A DNA stretch of 64,000 nucleotides from Streptomyces rapamycinicus NRRL 5491 (GTDB lineage: Bacteria; Actinomycetota; Actinomycetes; Streptomycetales; Streptomycetaceae): positions 2,108,001 to 2,172,000 of the forward strand of contig NZ_CP085193.1 of the NCBI RefSeq assembly GCF_024298965.1. The letters run 5' to 3'. The translations under genes were made by a program, and so were the position numbers. Shown piece by piece: positions 55,288-64,000 of the stretch (positions are counted from its first letter, which is position 1; each line of letters starts with the position of its first letter). Below the pieces are notes generated by a model, which saw only the letters and a program-made list of their open reading frames with translations, made no database searches and was not told the DNA's origin.

Positions 55288-57591
55288 CTAACGGCGGGCC
55301 GCGGCCACCGTGAACGCGCTCTTCACCGTCTGCGCCACACTGTTGCCGTCCGCGTCGGTCCCGGTGACGCGCAGCGAGGCGTCCCGGCCCGCCGCGGTGT
55401 CCGGAGTGGTCCAGTCCGCGCGGAACCGGCCCTTGCCGAGCGCCGTGATCGCCGCCGCCGTCCACCGCTCGCCGCCGTCGAAGGACACCTCGACCCTCGC
55501 CTTGGTGACCGCGGGCGCGGCCGCCACGCCCGGCACGTGCCCGAAGCCGACCACGAGATGGTCGTCACCGGCCGGGCTGGTGCCGTCCGGCGCCGCGTCG
55601 AGCCGGTAGTGCGGGACGACGACCGGCAGCGCCGAGCACTCGGCGGGCCCGTCGTACTCGCCCGCCTCCGACACGCACGTCCAGTTGTCCGGCACGGTCT
55701 GGTCGCCCGAGTGGCCCGAGGCGAAGGTCCACTCGGTGTGCGTGGTCAGCGACTGGTGGAACTCGCCGTTCGTCCTGGTCTGGTCGTACACCACTGTGTA
55801 CGGGGCCTTCCGCGGCGGCACGGTCAGGACGCCACCGGAGACGCCGTCGCCCTCGTACAGGGTCGTGCCGCCGGAGACCACCGCGAAGTGCGAGGAGGTG
55901 ATGTCGGACGGGAACGCGAGGACGTGGTGACCGGCCGAGTCCACGACCGTGGCCAGGGAGAAGGTGAGGGCGTCGCCCTTGCGGCATGCCGCGCAGTACC
56001 ACGTCTCGTCGGCGGCGGCGCCCCGCGCGGGCTCGGTGAAGCCCGGGGCCAGCGGGCCGCGCAGCCAGTCGACCGTGGTGGTCCGGCCGGGCCGGAGGGT
56101 CTGCTTCTCGGACACGAAGCGCCGCTCCCCGGCCTTGAGCCAGTCCTGGTAGGAGGCGCCGGGTGAGCCGCCCACGTACTCGATCCGCCGCGCCGGTGTC
56201 TTGAACGGCTCGGACAGCGCCTCGCCGCTCGATTCGTACGGCAGATACATCAGGCGTGCGACCTCCTGGGCGCGGCCGGGCGTATCGCTGTGGTAGGTGG
56301 TCCGCAGGGTGGTCAGTTGGCCGCCGGTGACCTTGTAGTGCTGGTTCTTCGCGATCACACCGGCGGGGTTGGCCAGCTTGAGGTCGTAGGAGTAGGGCGT
56401 GGCCGCCTCCGCGGGCGCCTTGCGGTGGGTGTAGACGTTGAAGCGCAGATCGCCGGTGGTGACGGGGCGGTTGGAGGGCTGGACGTAGACGGGGGCGCCG
56501 CTGGTGACGCCGACGCCGCCGTTGACCGCCACCTCACCCTTGGTGTCATCGCGCAGGTAGTGGAGGATCAGCTGGTGCTCCTCGGCCGGCCGCGGGGTCG
56601 AGAAGGTGACCCGCTCGGTGGCCTTGCGCAGGTCGAGCACCACGTCGGTCCCGGTGGCGCCGTCGGGGACGGTGAACTCGGCGGTGGCCATGCGGATGCC
56701 GGTCGACTCGCCCGCGCCGTCGAAGGTCGGGGCGGAGACCATGGCGCTGTAGCGGCCCGCGGGCACCTCGGCCTTCGCCTCGCCGTCGACGGCCTGGAGG
56801 GACGGCTCCCGGTAGAGGGCCGCGTCGTCGACGTTGGCCAGCGCGAACGGCGTGGTGCCCGGGAGGGGTTTGCCGTCCGTGCCGAGCACGGTGACCCGCA
56901 CCGGGTGGTCGGCCCGGGTGTGGTCGGCCGGTGTGTCGCCCGCCCGCGTGTGGTCGGCCCGTGCGTCGTCCCCCCGCGTGTCGTCCGCGCGCGCCGGCGG
57001 GCGCGGGGCGGCCCGCCCATCGGCCGTGGCGACCGCCGGTACGACGGAGGTGACGCCGCCGAACAGCGGACCGCCGCCGACGGAGCCCTCCGCCGCCTCG
57101 CGCCCGGCCTGCTTCGCCAGCGCCGCGCCGAAGGCCGGGCCCGGACGCGGCGCAGCGGCGCCCCCGGTGGTCTCGACCCGTACCGGAGTGGTGGTCACCC
57201 CGGCCTCGGCGAGGGCGGAGACATTGAACAGGGCAGGGTCCAGGGTGCGGCCCAGATACGGCAGCGCGGTCAGCGGAATGACGAAGACATCGTTGTCCAA
57301 CCGTCGGGTGACATAGTCCGCCTCCGCTCCCGGCCGTGGCGCCACGACGACGCTCCCGTCCGCGCCGAGCGTGACGCGCTCGCCCGTGACCAGCGTGACG
57401 GTGTGCGCCGTGGCGTCAGGAGCCGGTGCGGGCCCGGCGGTTGGGGTGCGCTCCGCAGGGGCGGCCAGGGCGCCGGGAGCCGGGCCCGCCGTCAGCCCGA
57501 GGGCGGCGAGGACGCATCCGGCCGCGAGGGCGCGGGCGCCGCGCGCTCCGGCTCCGCGCGCCGCGGTCCGTCTGATCTGTCGGTACCACAT
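55288..57591 (-). CDS. Secreted protein related to the flanks of a large subtilase, without the S8 catalytic domain
   Basis: Exported protein of 767 residues. After a signal peptide with a long Arg-rich n-region comes a prodomain-like part (VTLVTGERVTLGADGSVVVA, then NDVFVIPLTALPYL) of the kind found in giant Streptomyces S8 proteases. Where the catalytic domain should follow there is only a short Asp/His/Arg-rich repetitive stretch (about residues 225-260, ADHTRA-type repeats). The rest resembles the beta-rich C-terminal region. No Asp-His-Ser triad motifs (DTG, HGT, GTSMA) are present. GGAAGG precedes the ATG at 57591. Probably non-proteolytic. Confidence 0.8.
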   Translation of the reverse strand: MWYRQIRRTAARGAGARGARALAAGCVLAALGLTAGPAPGALAAPAERTPTAGPAPAPDATAHTVTLVTGERVTLGADGSVVVAPRPGAEADYVTRRLDNDVFVIPLTALPYLGRTLDPALFNVSALAEAGVTTTPVRVETTGGAAAPRPGPAFGAALAKQAGREAAEGSVGGGPLFGGVTSVVPAVATADGRAAPRPPARADDTRGDDARADHTRAGDTPADHTRADHPVRVTVLGTDGKPLPGTTPFALANVDDAALYREPSLQAVDGEAKAEVPAGRYSAMVSAPTFDGAGESTGIRMATAEFTVPDGATGTDVVLDLRKATERVTFSTPRPAEEHQLILHYLRDDTKGEVAVNGGVGVTSGAPVYVQPSNRPVTTGDLRFNVYTHRKAPAEAATPYSYDLKLANPAGVIAKNQHYKVTGGQLTTLRTTYHSDTPGRAQEVARLMYLPYESSGEALSEPFKTPARRIEYVGGSPGASYQDWLKAGERRFVSEKQTLRPGRTTTVDWLRGPLAPGFTEPARGAAADETWYCAACRKGDALTFSLATVVDSAGHHVLAFPSDITSSHFAVVSGGTTLYEGDGVSGGVLTVPPRKAPYTVVYDQTRTNGEFHQSLTTHTEWTFASGHSGDQTVPDNWTCVSEAGEYDGPAECSALPVVVPHYRLDAAPDGTSPAGDDHLVVGFGHVPGVAAAPAVTKARVEVSFDGGERWTAAAITALGKGRFRADWTTPDTAAGRDASLRVTGTDADGNSVAQTVKSAFTVAAARR

Positions 57592-57896
57592 GAGGCAGAT
57601 CCTTCCGTGACGGGGATCAAGGACGTTGACGCCCACAGGTTCGTCCCCAGAAGAGATCACTTACAGGTACGGACCAAAGCTGGCCGAGAAGTGCCCCTCT
57701 GAGGCGTTAACCGAGCGCCCGCCACCGCCCGGAGCCCGTCGCCGCCCGCGACCCCCGGCCACCTCGCGCCACCTCCCGAAAGATTCAACGCGGAGGAGCC
57801 ACGCTGCTGAAGGCGGCCGGAGCTCGTTGCGTTCCCGCCCGCGAAAGGCTTCTTGACCCGCCTCCGATCCGGAACGCTGAGCTGACACCACGACTC

Positions 57897-58335
57897 GTGA
57901 TCACCTGGCGGTTGGAGCCGCACATGCGGCTCACCATCAGGTTCAACGGGCCATCCGGCCTGCACCGCCTGGACGAGGTACGGCTGACCCTCCGTGACGA
58001 CCGTGACCGAAGCCAGGATCCGGTTCTGGGCAACGGAGAGAATCAGGAAGAGGTACGGGCCACGACATGGGGGCCGGTGCGCTTCCGCCCGGGGATCGAC
58101 GGCGCCGACCAACTGGGTCGCACCGTTGAGCCGTTTTCTCTGGAACTGAGTGAGCCACGGCCCTTCGCGCTTGATCCTTCGGTCCCACCGTCCTGGTATG
58201 AGGGGGCGGAGGGAAGGCAACGGTGGAGAGAGCTCAAGCTCGGATATCCGGCTCTGGATCGACATGCAGGACGCTGGCCACAAGCCCTGGCGGCTGGCCT
58301 GGGACGTTCCTCGACCCGGATCTACAGCGGTGTGA
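57897..58335 (+). pseudogene. Frameshifted hypothetical protein
   Basis: Protein-like sequence runs in one frame (WRLEPHMRLTIRFNGPSG to FALDPSVPPSWYEGAEGR) up to about 58230 and continues in another (SSSSDIRLWIDMQDAGHKPW, ending at 58335). A single-base shift near 58224-58245 joins them. The first frame stays open upstream of the GTG at 57897 to about 57760 without a good start, so the 5' end may also be lost. The preceding 57592-57896 stretch shows no other gene. Family not recognised. Confidence 0.5.
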
Positions 58336-58533
58336 GATGGGCGGTGCGGACCAGGGCGTGCGGCAGCTCCGGTTCTCGTCCGGCGGGAAGTCGAGGGTCC
58401 CGAACCGGGCGACACCCGGAAAGTGACCCTGCCTGAGGCACCGTGGGGCGTGCGGGAGCAGGGCGGTCGACCGGCGCGGCGTTCCGGGGTCGGTCAGCAG
58501 GTCGCGGGCCGCGAGCCGACCCCACGGGTGGCG

Positions 58534-59078
58534 TCACTCGGTGTGGGCGGTGAATTGGTCGGTGCCCAGCACGGTGAGCAGGTCGAGTTTCTCGTGGCTC
58601 TCCGTACCCGGCGTTGCGGTGAAGACGAGAAGCGGGCGTTGCCGGTGTACTGGGTCTGGTCGCCGAGCAGTGCCACCGCGGACGGCGTCTGCAGCAATGT
58701 CTCGCCCAACGGGCCCATGACCTGGGCGGTGATGCCGGCCAAGCCGTCCATGACCCGCATCAGCCCGGGGCTCACATGCTGGAGCCGCAGGTCACGGCGG
58801 GCGGTTCGATAGCCGGCGAGGAGGAACAGATGATCGCGTTCATCCGGGGTCAGCCGCAGGCCGCGGGCGATGGCCGCGATCATCTGCTCCGAGGGTTGCG
58901 GCCCGTCGCCGCGTTCCAGCCGGGCGAAGTAGTCGGCGGACATGGTGCACAGCTCCGCCACCTCCTCGCGGCGCAGGCCCGGGGCGCGCCGGCGTTGCCC
59001 GCGGCGCAGTCCGACGTCCTCCGGTTGCAGCGCCGTACGCCGGGTGCGCAGGAAGGCGCGCCCCGAACCGCGAACCAC
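58534..59078 (-). pseudogene. Internally deleted MmyB-type XRE regulator
   Basis: The HTH half is intact (LRREEVAELCTMSADYFARL) and the ligand domain starts normally (HVSPGLMRVMDGLAGITAQV, LQTPSAVALLGDQTQYTG). At about 58624-58631 it jumps, out of frame, to the family's C-terminus (ATPGTESHEKLDLL, ending TDQFTAHTE and TGA at 58534). About 100 residues are missing. In the original frame the protein would end in unrelated residues. The presumed GTG start (59078) lacks a good ribosome site. It is divergent from the SDR gene that such regulators usually control. Confidence 0.7.
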
Positions 59079-59090
59079 GGAGCCAGGACC

Positions 59091-59966
59091 ATGACCAGTT
59101 GCACGACGACCAGTTGGACGGCGAACGACCTCCCGGAGATGACCGGCCGTACGGTGGTGATCACCGGCGCCGGGCGTGGCCTCGGCCTGATCACGGCACG
59201 TGAGCTCGCTCGGGCCGGTGCCCGCGTCGTGCTGGGGGTACGCGACCCCGGCAAGGCCCGCCGGGCCGTCGTCGGCCTGCCCGGCACCTTCGACATCCGG
59301 CCGCTCGACGTGTCGGATCTGACCTCGGTACGCGCCTTCGCCGACTCCTGGTCCGGCGACATCGACATCCTGGTCAACAACGCCGGTGTGATGGACATCC
59401 CCGCCGCGCGCACCGCCGACGGCCTCGATCTGCAGACCACCACCAACCACACCGGTCCCTTCCTGCTGACCACCTCGCTGCTCGGGCACATCACCGACCG
59501 CGTGGTGCACGTCACCAGCGAACTGCACAAGCAGGGCAGGATCGATCTGGCCGACCTCGACTGGCGGACGCGCAAGCACAACGGGATGCGGGCCTACCAG
59601 GCGTCGAAGCTCGCCGTCGTCCTGTTCTCGCTGGAGCTCCAGCGCCGGCTGACCGCCACTGGCAGCCCGGTCCGCTCGGTGCTCGCCAGCCCGGGGATCG
59701 CCCGCACCACGCTGGCGTCCCACTCCCGGTCGAACGTCATCAACCGGCTCACCTTCCTCACCAACGACCCGGAGCGCGGAGCGCTGTCGCTGCTCTACGC
59801 CGCCACCCAGGATGTCCCCGGCAACTCCTACATCGGGCCGGACGGGCCTGGCGGCTTCCGGGGCTCCCCGGCCGTCCGCCGGCCGGGCAAGGCCGGTCTC
59901 GACCCGGCCATGGCCGGCCGGCTGTGGGAAGCCACCGCCGACCTCGTCGGGACGGTCGCCCGATGA
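59091..59966 (+). CDS. Short-chain dehydrogenase/reductase
   Basis: NAD(P)-dependent oxidoreductase of 291 residues. TGAGRGLG (about 23-30) is the cofactor loop, NNAGV follows at about 100, the catalytic Ser is in HVTSELH, and YQASK supplies Tyr and Lys. AGGA precedes the ATG. Its size and DLADLDW segment fit the retinol dehydrogenase-like group. The 12-bp gap to the divergent, broken XRE gene suggests lost repression. Confidence 0.92.
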   Translation: MTSCTTTSWTANDLPEMTGRTVVITGAGRGLGLITARELARAGARVVLGVRDPGKARRAVVGLPGTFDIRPLDVSDLTSVRAFADSWSGDIDILVNNAGVMDIPAARTADGLDLQTTTNHTGPFLLTTSLLGHITDRVVHVTSELHKQGRIDLADLDWRTRKHNGMRAYQASKLAVVLFSLELQRRLTATGSPVRSVLASPGIARTTLASHSRSNVINRLTFLTNDPERGALSLLYAATQDVPGNSYIGPDGPGGFRGSPAVRRPGKAGLDPAMAGRLWEATADLVGTVAR

Positions 59967-60221
59967 GCTATCCGCAATGACCCGCTATCAGGGAGAGCGG
60001 CGGGATTTTCCAGTGCACCGTACACACCGGAAACTGCCGTTAACTGGACGGTATTCACAAAGGGTTTTTCTCAGGGCCACTCAGCGCAATGGACTGTGAC
60101 TTCTCACAACACCGGCGACATTTGGCGTCGCGGCACTGTCCTCTTACGACATGACTGCTTTACGTTTCTCTTTTCTCGCACCACCACGCACAGCACCACC
60201 AGGCACACTTACAGGGGAACC

Positions 60222-61040
60222 GTGCTCACTCAGGACTCGACCACGCAAGGCGCCTCGAGCGCACCGGATACGGGGGCACCACAGACCGGTGAGCGGCCCA
60301 AAGCGCCCGCCCGGTCCAAGAGGGCCGCCATTCTCGGCTGGGCCGTCACGCTCAGCCTCAATGTCGTCGCACCGATCGTCACGTACAACGCACTGCGCGA
60401 CCACGGCTACAGCGAATTCGCCGCGCTGCTGATCAGCAGCGCCTGGCCGGTGGTCGACGGCGCCGTCCACCTCGCCTGGCGCCGCCGTCTCGATGAACTC
60501 GCCATCGTCACCCTGGTGTTCATCGTGATCACGGCCGTGGTGTCGACCGTCGGAGCGCATTCGGCCCGCGCGCTGCTGATCAAGGACTCATGCGTCACCG
60601 GGCTGTTCGGGGTGGTGTGCCTGGCGACGCTGCTGGCGCCGCGCCCCCTGATGTTCTACCTGGGGCGCAAGTTCGCCACCGACGGCACCGAGGCGAGCAC
60701 CGCCTGGTGGAACGGCCTGTGGCACGTCGACGGCTTCCGCAAGGCCATGATGACGATGACGACCGTCTGGGGCGTGGCCTACTGCATCGAGTCCGCGGTC
60801 CGGGTCGTGCTGTCGTACACCCTCAGAACCGACACCATGGTGGTCCTGAGCCCGGTCCTGATCTACGCCGTGCTGGGCTCCCTCGGCACGTGGACGGCCC
60901 TCTACGGCAAGCGGTCGCGCCGCAAGGGCCAGGCCCGCGCCGCCGCGGCGGCGGCAGCAGCGGCGGAGGCGGAGGCGGCAGCGGGGGCGACCGCGGACGC
61001 CGAGTCCAAGGCGGAGCCGGCAGCGGCGGCCGAGGGCTGA
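60222..61040 (+). CDS. VC0807-like integral membrane protein
   Basis: Membrane protein of 272 residues with about five helices; a Pro/Ala-rich cytoplasmic start precedes TM1 (AAILGWAVTLSLNVVAPIVTY). LLISSAWPVVDGAVHLAWRR and FYLGRKF resemble the VC0807 group. The C-terminal 40 residues are almost only Ala, Glu and Lys. The GTG at 60222 has GGGGAA upstream. The 59967-60221 gap is less GC-rich and shows no gene. Function unknown. Confidence 0.75.
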   Translation: MLTQDSTTQGASSAPDTGAPQTGERPKAPARSKRAAILGWAVTLSLNVVAPIVTYNALRDHGYSEFAALLISSAWPVVDGAVHLAWRRRLDELAIVTLVFIVITAVVSTVGAHSARALLIKDSCVTGLFGVVCLATLLAPRPLMFYLGRKFATDGTEASTAWWNGLWHVDGFRKAMMTMTTVWGVAYCIESAVRVVLSYTLRTDTMVVLSPVLIYAVLGSLGTWTALYGKRSRRKGQARAAAAAAAAAEAEAAAGATADAESKAEPAAAAEG

Positions 61041-61168
61041 CCTGGCCGTCCGACACCGGAAGGCCGGACGCGGAGAACTCCGGCGTCCGGCACCGGGGTT
61101 GGTATGGGAAGCTGTTCGCCAGTCGAACGCGGGCGGGGGCCGTGACGGTCGTCGAGAGGAGACTTGCG

Positions 61169-61966
61169 TTGACGGAGAACGGCTTCCGCGCCGAGGAGAT
61201 CGATACCAGCAGGCCGCATCCTGCCCGGATCTACGACTACCTGCTGGGGGGCAAGAACAACTACGAGGTGGACCGCGAGGCCGGTGACCGGCTCGCCGCC
61301 GCGGCGCCCGAGGTGTGGAGCGGTGTACGGGCCAACCGCGACTTCCTGCGGCGCGCCGTGCGCCATGTGGTCGACAGCGGCATCCGGCAGATCCTCGACA
61401 TCGGCACCGGGCTGCCCAGCTCCCCCAATGTGCACGAGATCGCCCGCGAGCTGGCGCCGGACGTGCGCGTCGCGTACGTCGACAACGACCCGATCGTCAA
61501 CACGTACGCCAATGTGCTGCTGCGCGGCTCGGCCGCGACCAGCATCGCGCTCGCCGATCTGCGCGACCCGCGGGCCGTCCTGGACCACCCCGAGGTCCGC
61601 CAGGTCATCGACTTCGACCAGCCGGTCGCGGTGCTCCTCGTGGCCATCGTCCACTTCCTCACCGAGGCGGAGCGGCCCGAGCGGGTCGTCGCCACCCTGC
61701 GCGACGCGCTGCCCGCCGGGAGCTTCCTGGTGCTCTCCCACGCGACGGACGACTTCGCCGACCGCAGCGCGGCCTCGGCCGTGTACGACGATGCCACCGC
61801 CACCTTGAGCCTGCGGTCCCGCGACCGGATCGAGCGGTTCTTCGACGGCTTCACCCTGGTCGAGCCCGGTCTGACCGAGGTCCCGTTCTGGCGCCCGGAC
61901 GCCCCGCCGCCGACCGGGCCCGGGGAGATCGGCTACTACGGCGGGGTCGCGCGCAAGACCGGCTGA
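61169..61966 (+). CDS. SAM-dependent methyltransferase, DUF574 family (second copy)
   Basis: Paralogue of the 18927-19742 gene, 265 residues, with the same marks: ARIYDYLLGGKNNYEVDREA, ILDIGTGLPSSPNVHE and VAYVDNDPIV, ending GYYGGVARKTG. The TTG at 61169 follows AGGAG at good spacing; an in-frame GTG at 61142 is an alternative with no clear site. Both copies therefore seem to use TTG starts. Substrate unknown. Confidence 0.88.
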   Translation: MTENGFRAEEIDTSRPHPARIYDYLLGGKNNYEVDREAGDRLAAAAPEVWSGVRANRDFLRRAVRHVVDSGIRQILDIGTGLPSSPNVHEIARELAPDVRVAYVDNDPIVNTYANVLLRGSAATSIALADLRDPRAVLDHPEVRQVIDFDQPVAVLLVAIVHFLTEAERPERVVATLRDALPAGSFLVLSHATDDFADRSAASAVYDDATATLSLRSRDRIERFFDGFTLVEPGLTEVPFWRPDAPPPTGPGEIGYYGGVARKTG

Positions 61967-61986
61967 ACCCTCGCGGGCGGTCGGCG

Positions 61987-63570
61987 TCAGGAGGGGCAGG
62001 CGTTCTTGGAGCCGTTCCGGTAGGTGCGGTAGAGGCCGGGCGCGCCCGGATCGCCGGAGTGGACGCTCGGCGGGAACTCGACCACGGGCACGGGCTTGCA
62101 CACGGCCCATTGGTCGTTCTTGCCCGGGCCCTCGAACCCGTACGTCCCTCCGGCGCCGACCAGGCAGGAGCTGCACTCGTCACCGGCGATGCTCGGAATG
62201 ATGAGGGTGTTGTACACATCGTCCTTCGTCGGGATGCTCAACGCCTCCGGCGCCTTCTTGCCGCCCTCGTTGATCTCGGTGAAGGTGCGGTCCACGGCGC
62301 CCGCGAGCAGCGTGAAGGCATCGTGGTACATCACGGCGTAGCCGTCGTCGAGGGGCTTCTCCCCCAGCTTGTACTGGGTCCGGATCTCCTTGAAGCGGTC
62401 CAGGAAGCGGCCGAGCGCCTTCTTGGGCTCGCCCGCCCACCAGGCGGGGTCGACGGCGGAGGCGTCGACGATCGTGGCGCGTGCCTCGTCCAGCCATCGG
62501 CGGGGCGCGTCCCCGGTGAGCGTGGGCTCCAGGCCGATGCCGACCTTCAGGATGCGCAGCGTCGTGGTGCGCCCGCAGCTGCCCTCCTGCGCCATGCGCT
62601 CCATGAAGGCGGGGAGGTCCTGGTCGCGGCCCGCGAAGAAGACGGTGTCGGACTTCTCGTTGCAGATCTTCTGGACGGCGTCGGTGAACCGCTGGGGGAT
62701 GCCCTTGTCGGTTCCGGAGGTGCCGGTGAAGTTCGAGTTGTGGTTGGTCAGGTCGTACGCGTCACCGAACTGCCGCTCGAAGACGCTGCGCAGGTTCTGG
62801 GAGTAGACGTCCTCGCTGCGGTTGTCCCAGACCAGGAAGCCTCTGTGCCGGGCGGGCTTGCTGTCCAGGTAGAGCTTGAGGGCGCGGGCGAACTGGTCGT
62901 TGTTGGGCGAGGTCTTGAAGAAGTACGGGGAGTTCATGTTGGCCGCGGTGATGACCGGGCCGACGGTGGGGATGCTGTGCCTGCTGAGCGCGGCGATCGC
63001 CTTACGGGTCTCCGGTGTGCTGCTGGGGATGCCCGTCACGCCGACCAGCGGCGCCCGGGTGTCCTTGGTCAGCTCGGCGAGACGGTCGACGACGGGCTCC
63101 CACTGGTCGAGGTTGCGGCCGTCGGGGGCGAGCAGCAGCTGGTAGTGCGGTCCGCCGAAGCGGTTGGCCTGCCGCTGGGCGGCCAGGGCGCCCGCGATGC
63201 CGCGGCGGATCATGTCCGCCGTCATGGCGCTGTGGTCGTCCGCGGTGAACGGCATCATCAGCGCGATCCGTACGTAAGGGATCCTGGGTCCGCTCGGCGG
63301 GTCCTCCCAGTCCCGCTTCACCCGGGCGTTCTCGTCCGCCACCGCCCCGATGAGGCCTTCGATGCCCGGGTCCGCCTCGAAGGCGTCCTCGGTGACGCCC
63401 ACGCAGTCCCCGCCGATGTCCCGCAGGTCGTCACCGCACCTGCCGGGGCCCTGCGCCACGTTGACGGCGATGGTGATCGCGGCGGCGACCAGGGCGCCGA
63501 TTCCGACGACGGCCAGCCATTCGAGCGGCCCCCACTCGCGAGGATGACGGCGGAACAGACGGAGCAGCAT
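61987..63570 (-). CDS. Membrane-anchored periplasmic-binding-like (type 1) protein
   Basis: Protein of 527 residues. One N-terminal helix (EWLAVVGIGALVAAAITIAV) anchors it outside the cell. The rest matches a Peripla_BP_6/receptor ligand fold: VRIALMMPFTADDHSAMTAD, PLVGVTGIPSSTPETRKAI, and SPYFFKTSPNNDQFARAL. Several Cys (two near residue 50, then SSCLV and a terminal NACPS) could form disulphides. No permease is adjacent. It starts seven bases after the upstream gene's stop, so the two are likely co-transcribed. Confidence 0.8.
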   Translation of the reverse strand: MLLRLFRRHPREWGPLEWLAVVGIGALVAAAITIAVNVAQGPGRCGDDLRDIGGDCVGVTEDAFEADPGIEGLIGAVADENARVKRDWEDPPSGPRIPYVRIALMMPFTADDHSAMTADMIRRGIAGALAAQRQANRFGGPHYQLLLAPDGRNLDQWEPVVDRLAELTKDTRAPLVGVTGIPSSTPETRKAIAALSRHSIPTVGPVITAANMNSPYFFKTSPNNDQFARALKLYLDSKPARHRGFLVWDNRSEDVYSQNLRSVFERQFGDAYDLTNHNSNFTGTSGTDKGIPQRFTDAVQKICNEKSDTVFFAGRDQDLPAFMERMAQEGSCGRTTTLRILKVGIGLEPTLTGDAPRRWLDEARATIVDASAVDPAWWAGEPKKALGRFLDRFKEIRTQYKLGEKPLDDGYAVMYHDAFTLLAGAVDRTFTEINEGGKKAPEALSIPTKDDVYNTLIIPSIAGDECSSCLVGAGGTYGFEGPGKNDQWAVCKPVPVVEFPPSVHSGDPGAPGLYRTYRNGSKNACPS

Positions 63571-63576
63571 GCTTCC

Positions 63577-64000
63577 TCACTGACCGGAGATAGGAAAGGG
63601 GCGCTTCTTCCGCGCCGCCGCGGGCCAGTTGCGGGCCGCCTGGCCCAGGACGGCGTGCCAGGACGGATGGCGCGGTGAGAGGTAGGCCAGCTCCTCGCCG
63701 ACCGCCTTGCACATGTCGGGGTCCGGCTCGGCGTGCGGCTCGGAGACATGCCACAGGGCGTGCAGCAGCCGGTTGACGCAGCGCTCGATCTCGTGCAGTT
63801 CGGCGTACCGGCCGTCGTGCGCGCCGAGGGCGATCTGCATCCGTTCGTCGGTCCACTCGTCGGCCGGTGGGGTGGGCGCGGTGGCGGCGTACTGGAGGCA
63901 CAGCAGCCAGTGGGCGGCGGCGTGGGCGTCCTTCTCCGACTGGAACTCCTCCGTCAGCATGGCCACCACCGTCTCGGCGTTTCCGGCCGCGAGGGTGTGC
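63577..64000 (-). CDS. 3' part of a hypothetical gene running off the right edge
   Basis: The frame is open from base 64000 to the stop at 63577, about 140 codons. In-frame GTG and ATG codons exist near 63960-63969, but protein-like residues continue upstream (HTLAAGNAETVVAM), so the true start is probably outside. The visible part is Ala/His-rich and helical (AHAAAHWLLCLQYAAT, CVNRLLHALWHVSE). No family recognised. Confidence 0.6.
   Translation of the reverse strand, partial: HTLAAGNAETVVAMLTEEFQSEKDAHAAAHWLLCLQYAATAPTPPADEWTDERMQIALGAHDGRYAELHEIERCVNRLLHALWHVSEPHAEPDPDMCKAVGEELAYLSPRHPSWHAVLGQAARNWPAAARKKRPFPISGQ

Overview
The window is very GC-rich actinomycete DNA, most likely from a Streptomyces chromosome. 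The evidence is frequent GTG and TTG starts, a conservon (cvnA-B-C) operon, a Scr1/WhiJ-type XRE-DUF397 locus, two copies of the actinomycete SAM-methyltransferase family (DUF574), furA-katG, a class F sortase, and the edge of a hybrid PKS-NRPS cluster. No rRNA, tRNA, CRISPR array or prophage was seen.

Layout. (1) 1-8742 (-): the first 2914 codons of a hybrid megasynthase, FAAL-ACP-KS-AT-KR-ACP-C-A, running off the left edge. Its inter-domain linkers are built from in-frame tandem repeats. (2) 8846-15414: an ankyrin protein with a 13-base G/C run, a GntP-type permease, a TctC-type binding lipoprotein, and a divergent CitA/CitB-type two-component system that probably senses a carboxylate. (3) 15532-18810: a LacI regulator with a doubled palindromic operator, RpiB and an MHS-type symporter. 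(4) 18927-22151: a SAM methyltransferase, then the XRE-DUF397 pair divergent from an anti-sigma-like ATPase and a hypothetical protein. (5) 22326-34784: a plant-polysaccharide locus. It holds a GH2 enzyme with an AbfB-like domain, a secreted-protein gene destroyed by a TnpB element, a GH43 enzyme, a LysR regulator, and an ABC-sugar importer/PfkB kinase/GH4 operon. (6) 35300-39326: cvnA-B-C without the usual cvnD GTPase. (7) 39471-43533: an OFA-type MFS carrier with a 47-residue membrane partner, and a divergent DUF485-ActP acetate symporter pair. (8) 43564-45654: surface protein, sortase, ECF sigma factor and a small membrane protein in one operon. (9) 45854-48539: furA-katG with a strong terminator. 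(10) 48649-55191: an unusual poly-gamma-glutamate-type operon (Cache/HAMP membrane protein, PgsB, PgsC, NlpC/P60-like protein) with a divergent exported protein of unknown family. (11) 55288-59966: a secreted protein resembling the flanks of a subtilase without its catalytic domain, two decayed genes, and an SDR oxidoreductase. (12) 60222-64000: a VC0807-like membrane protein, a second DUF574 methyltransferase, a membrane-anchored periplasmic-binding-like protein, and a partial gene at the right edge.

The most notable points are the variant PgsB/PgsC operon lacking CapA/PgsA, the repeat-rich FAAL-PKS-NRPS enzyme, the TnpB element with end hairpins and a possible omega-RNA, a sortase that reads as a Tat lipoprotein, the cvnD-less conservon, and a dispersed palindromic repeat that abuts stop codons at three sites. 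All functions are inferred from motifs read by eye; no database search was run.
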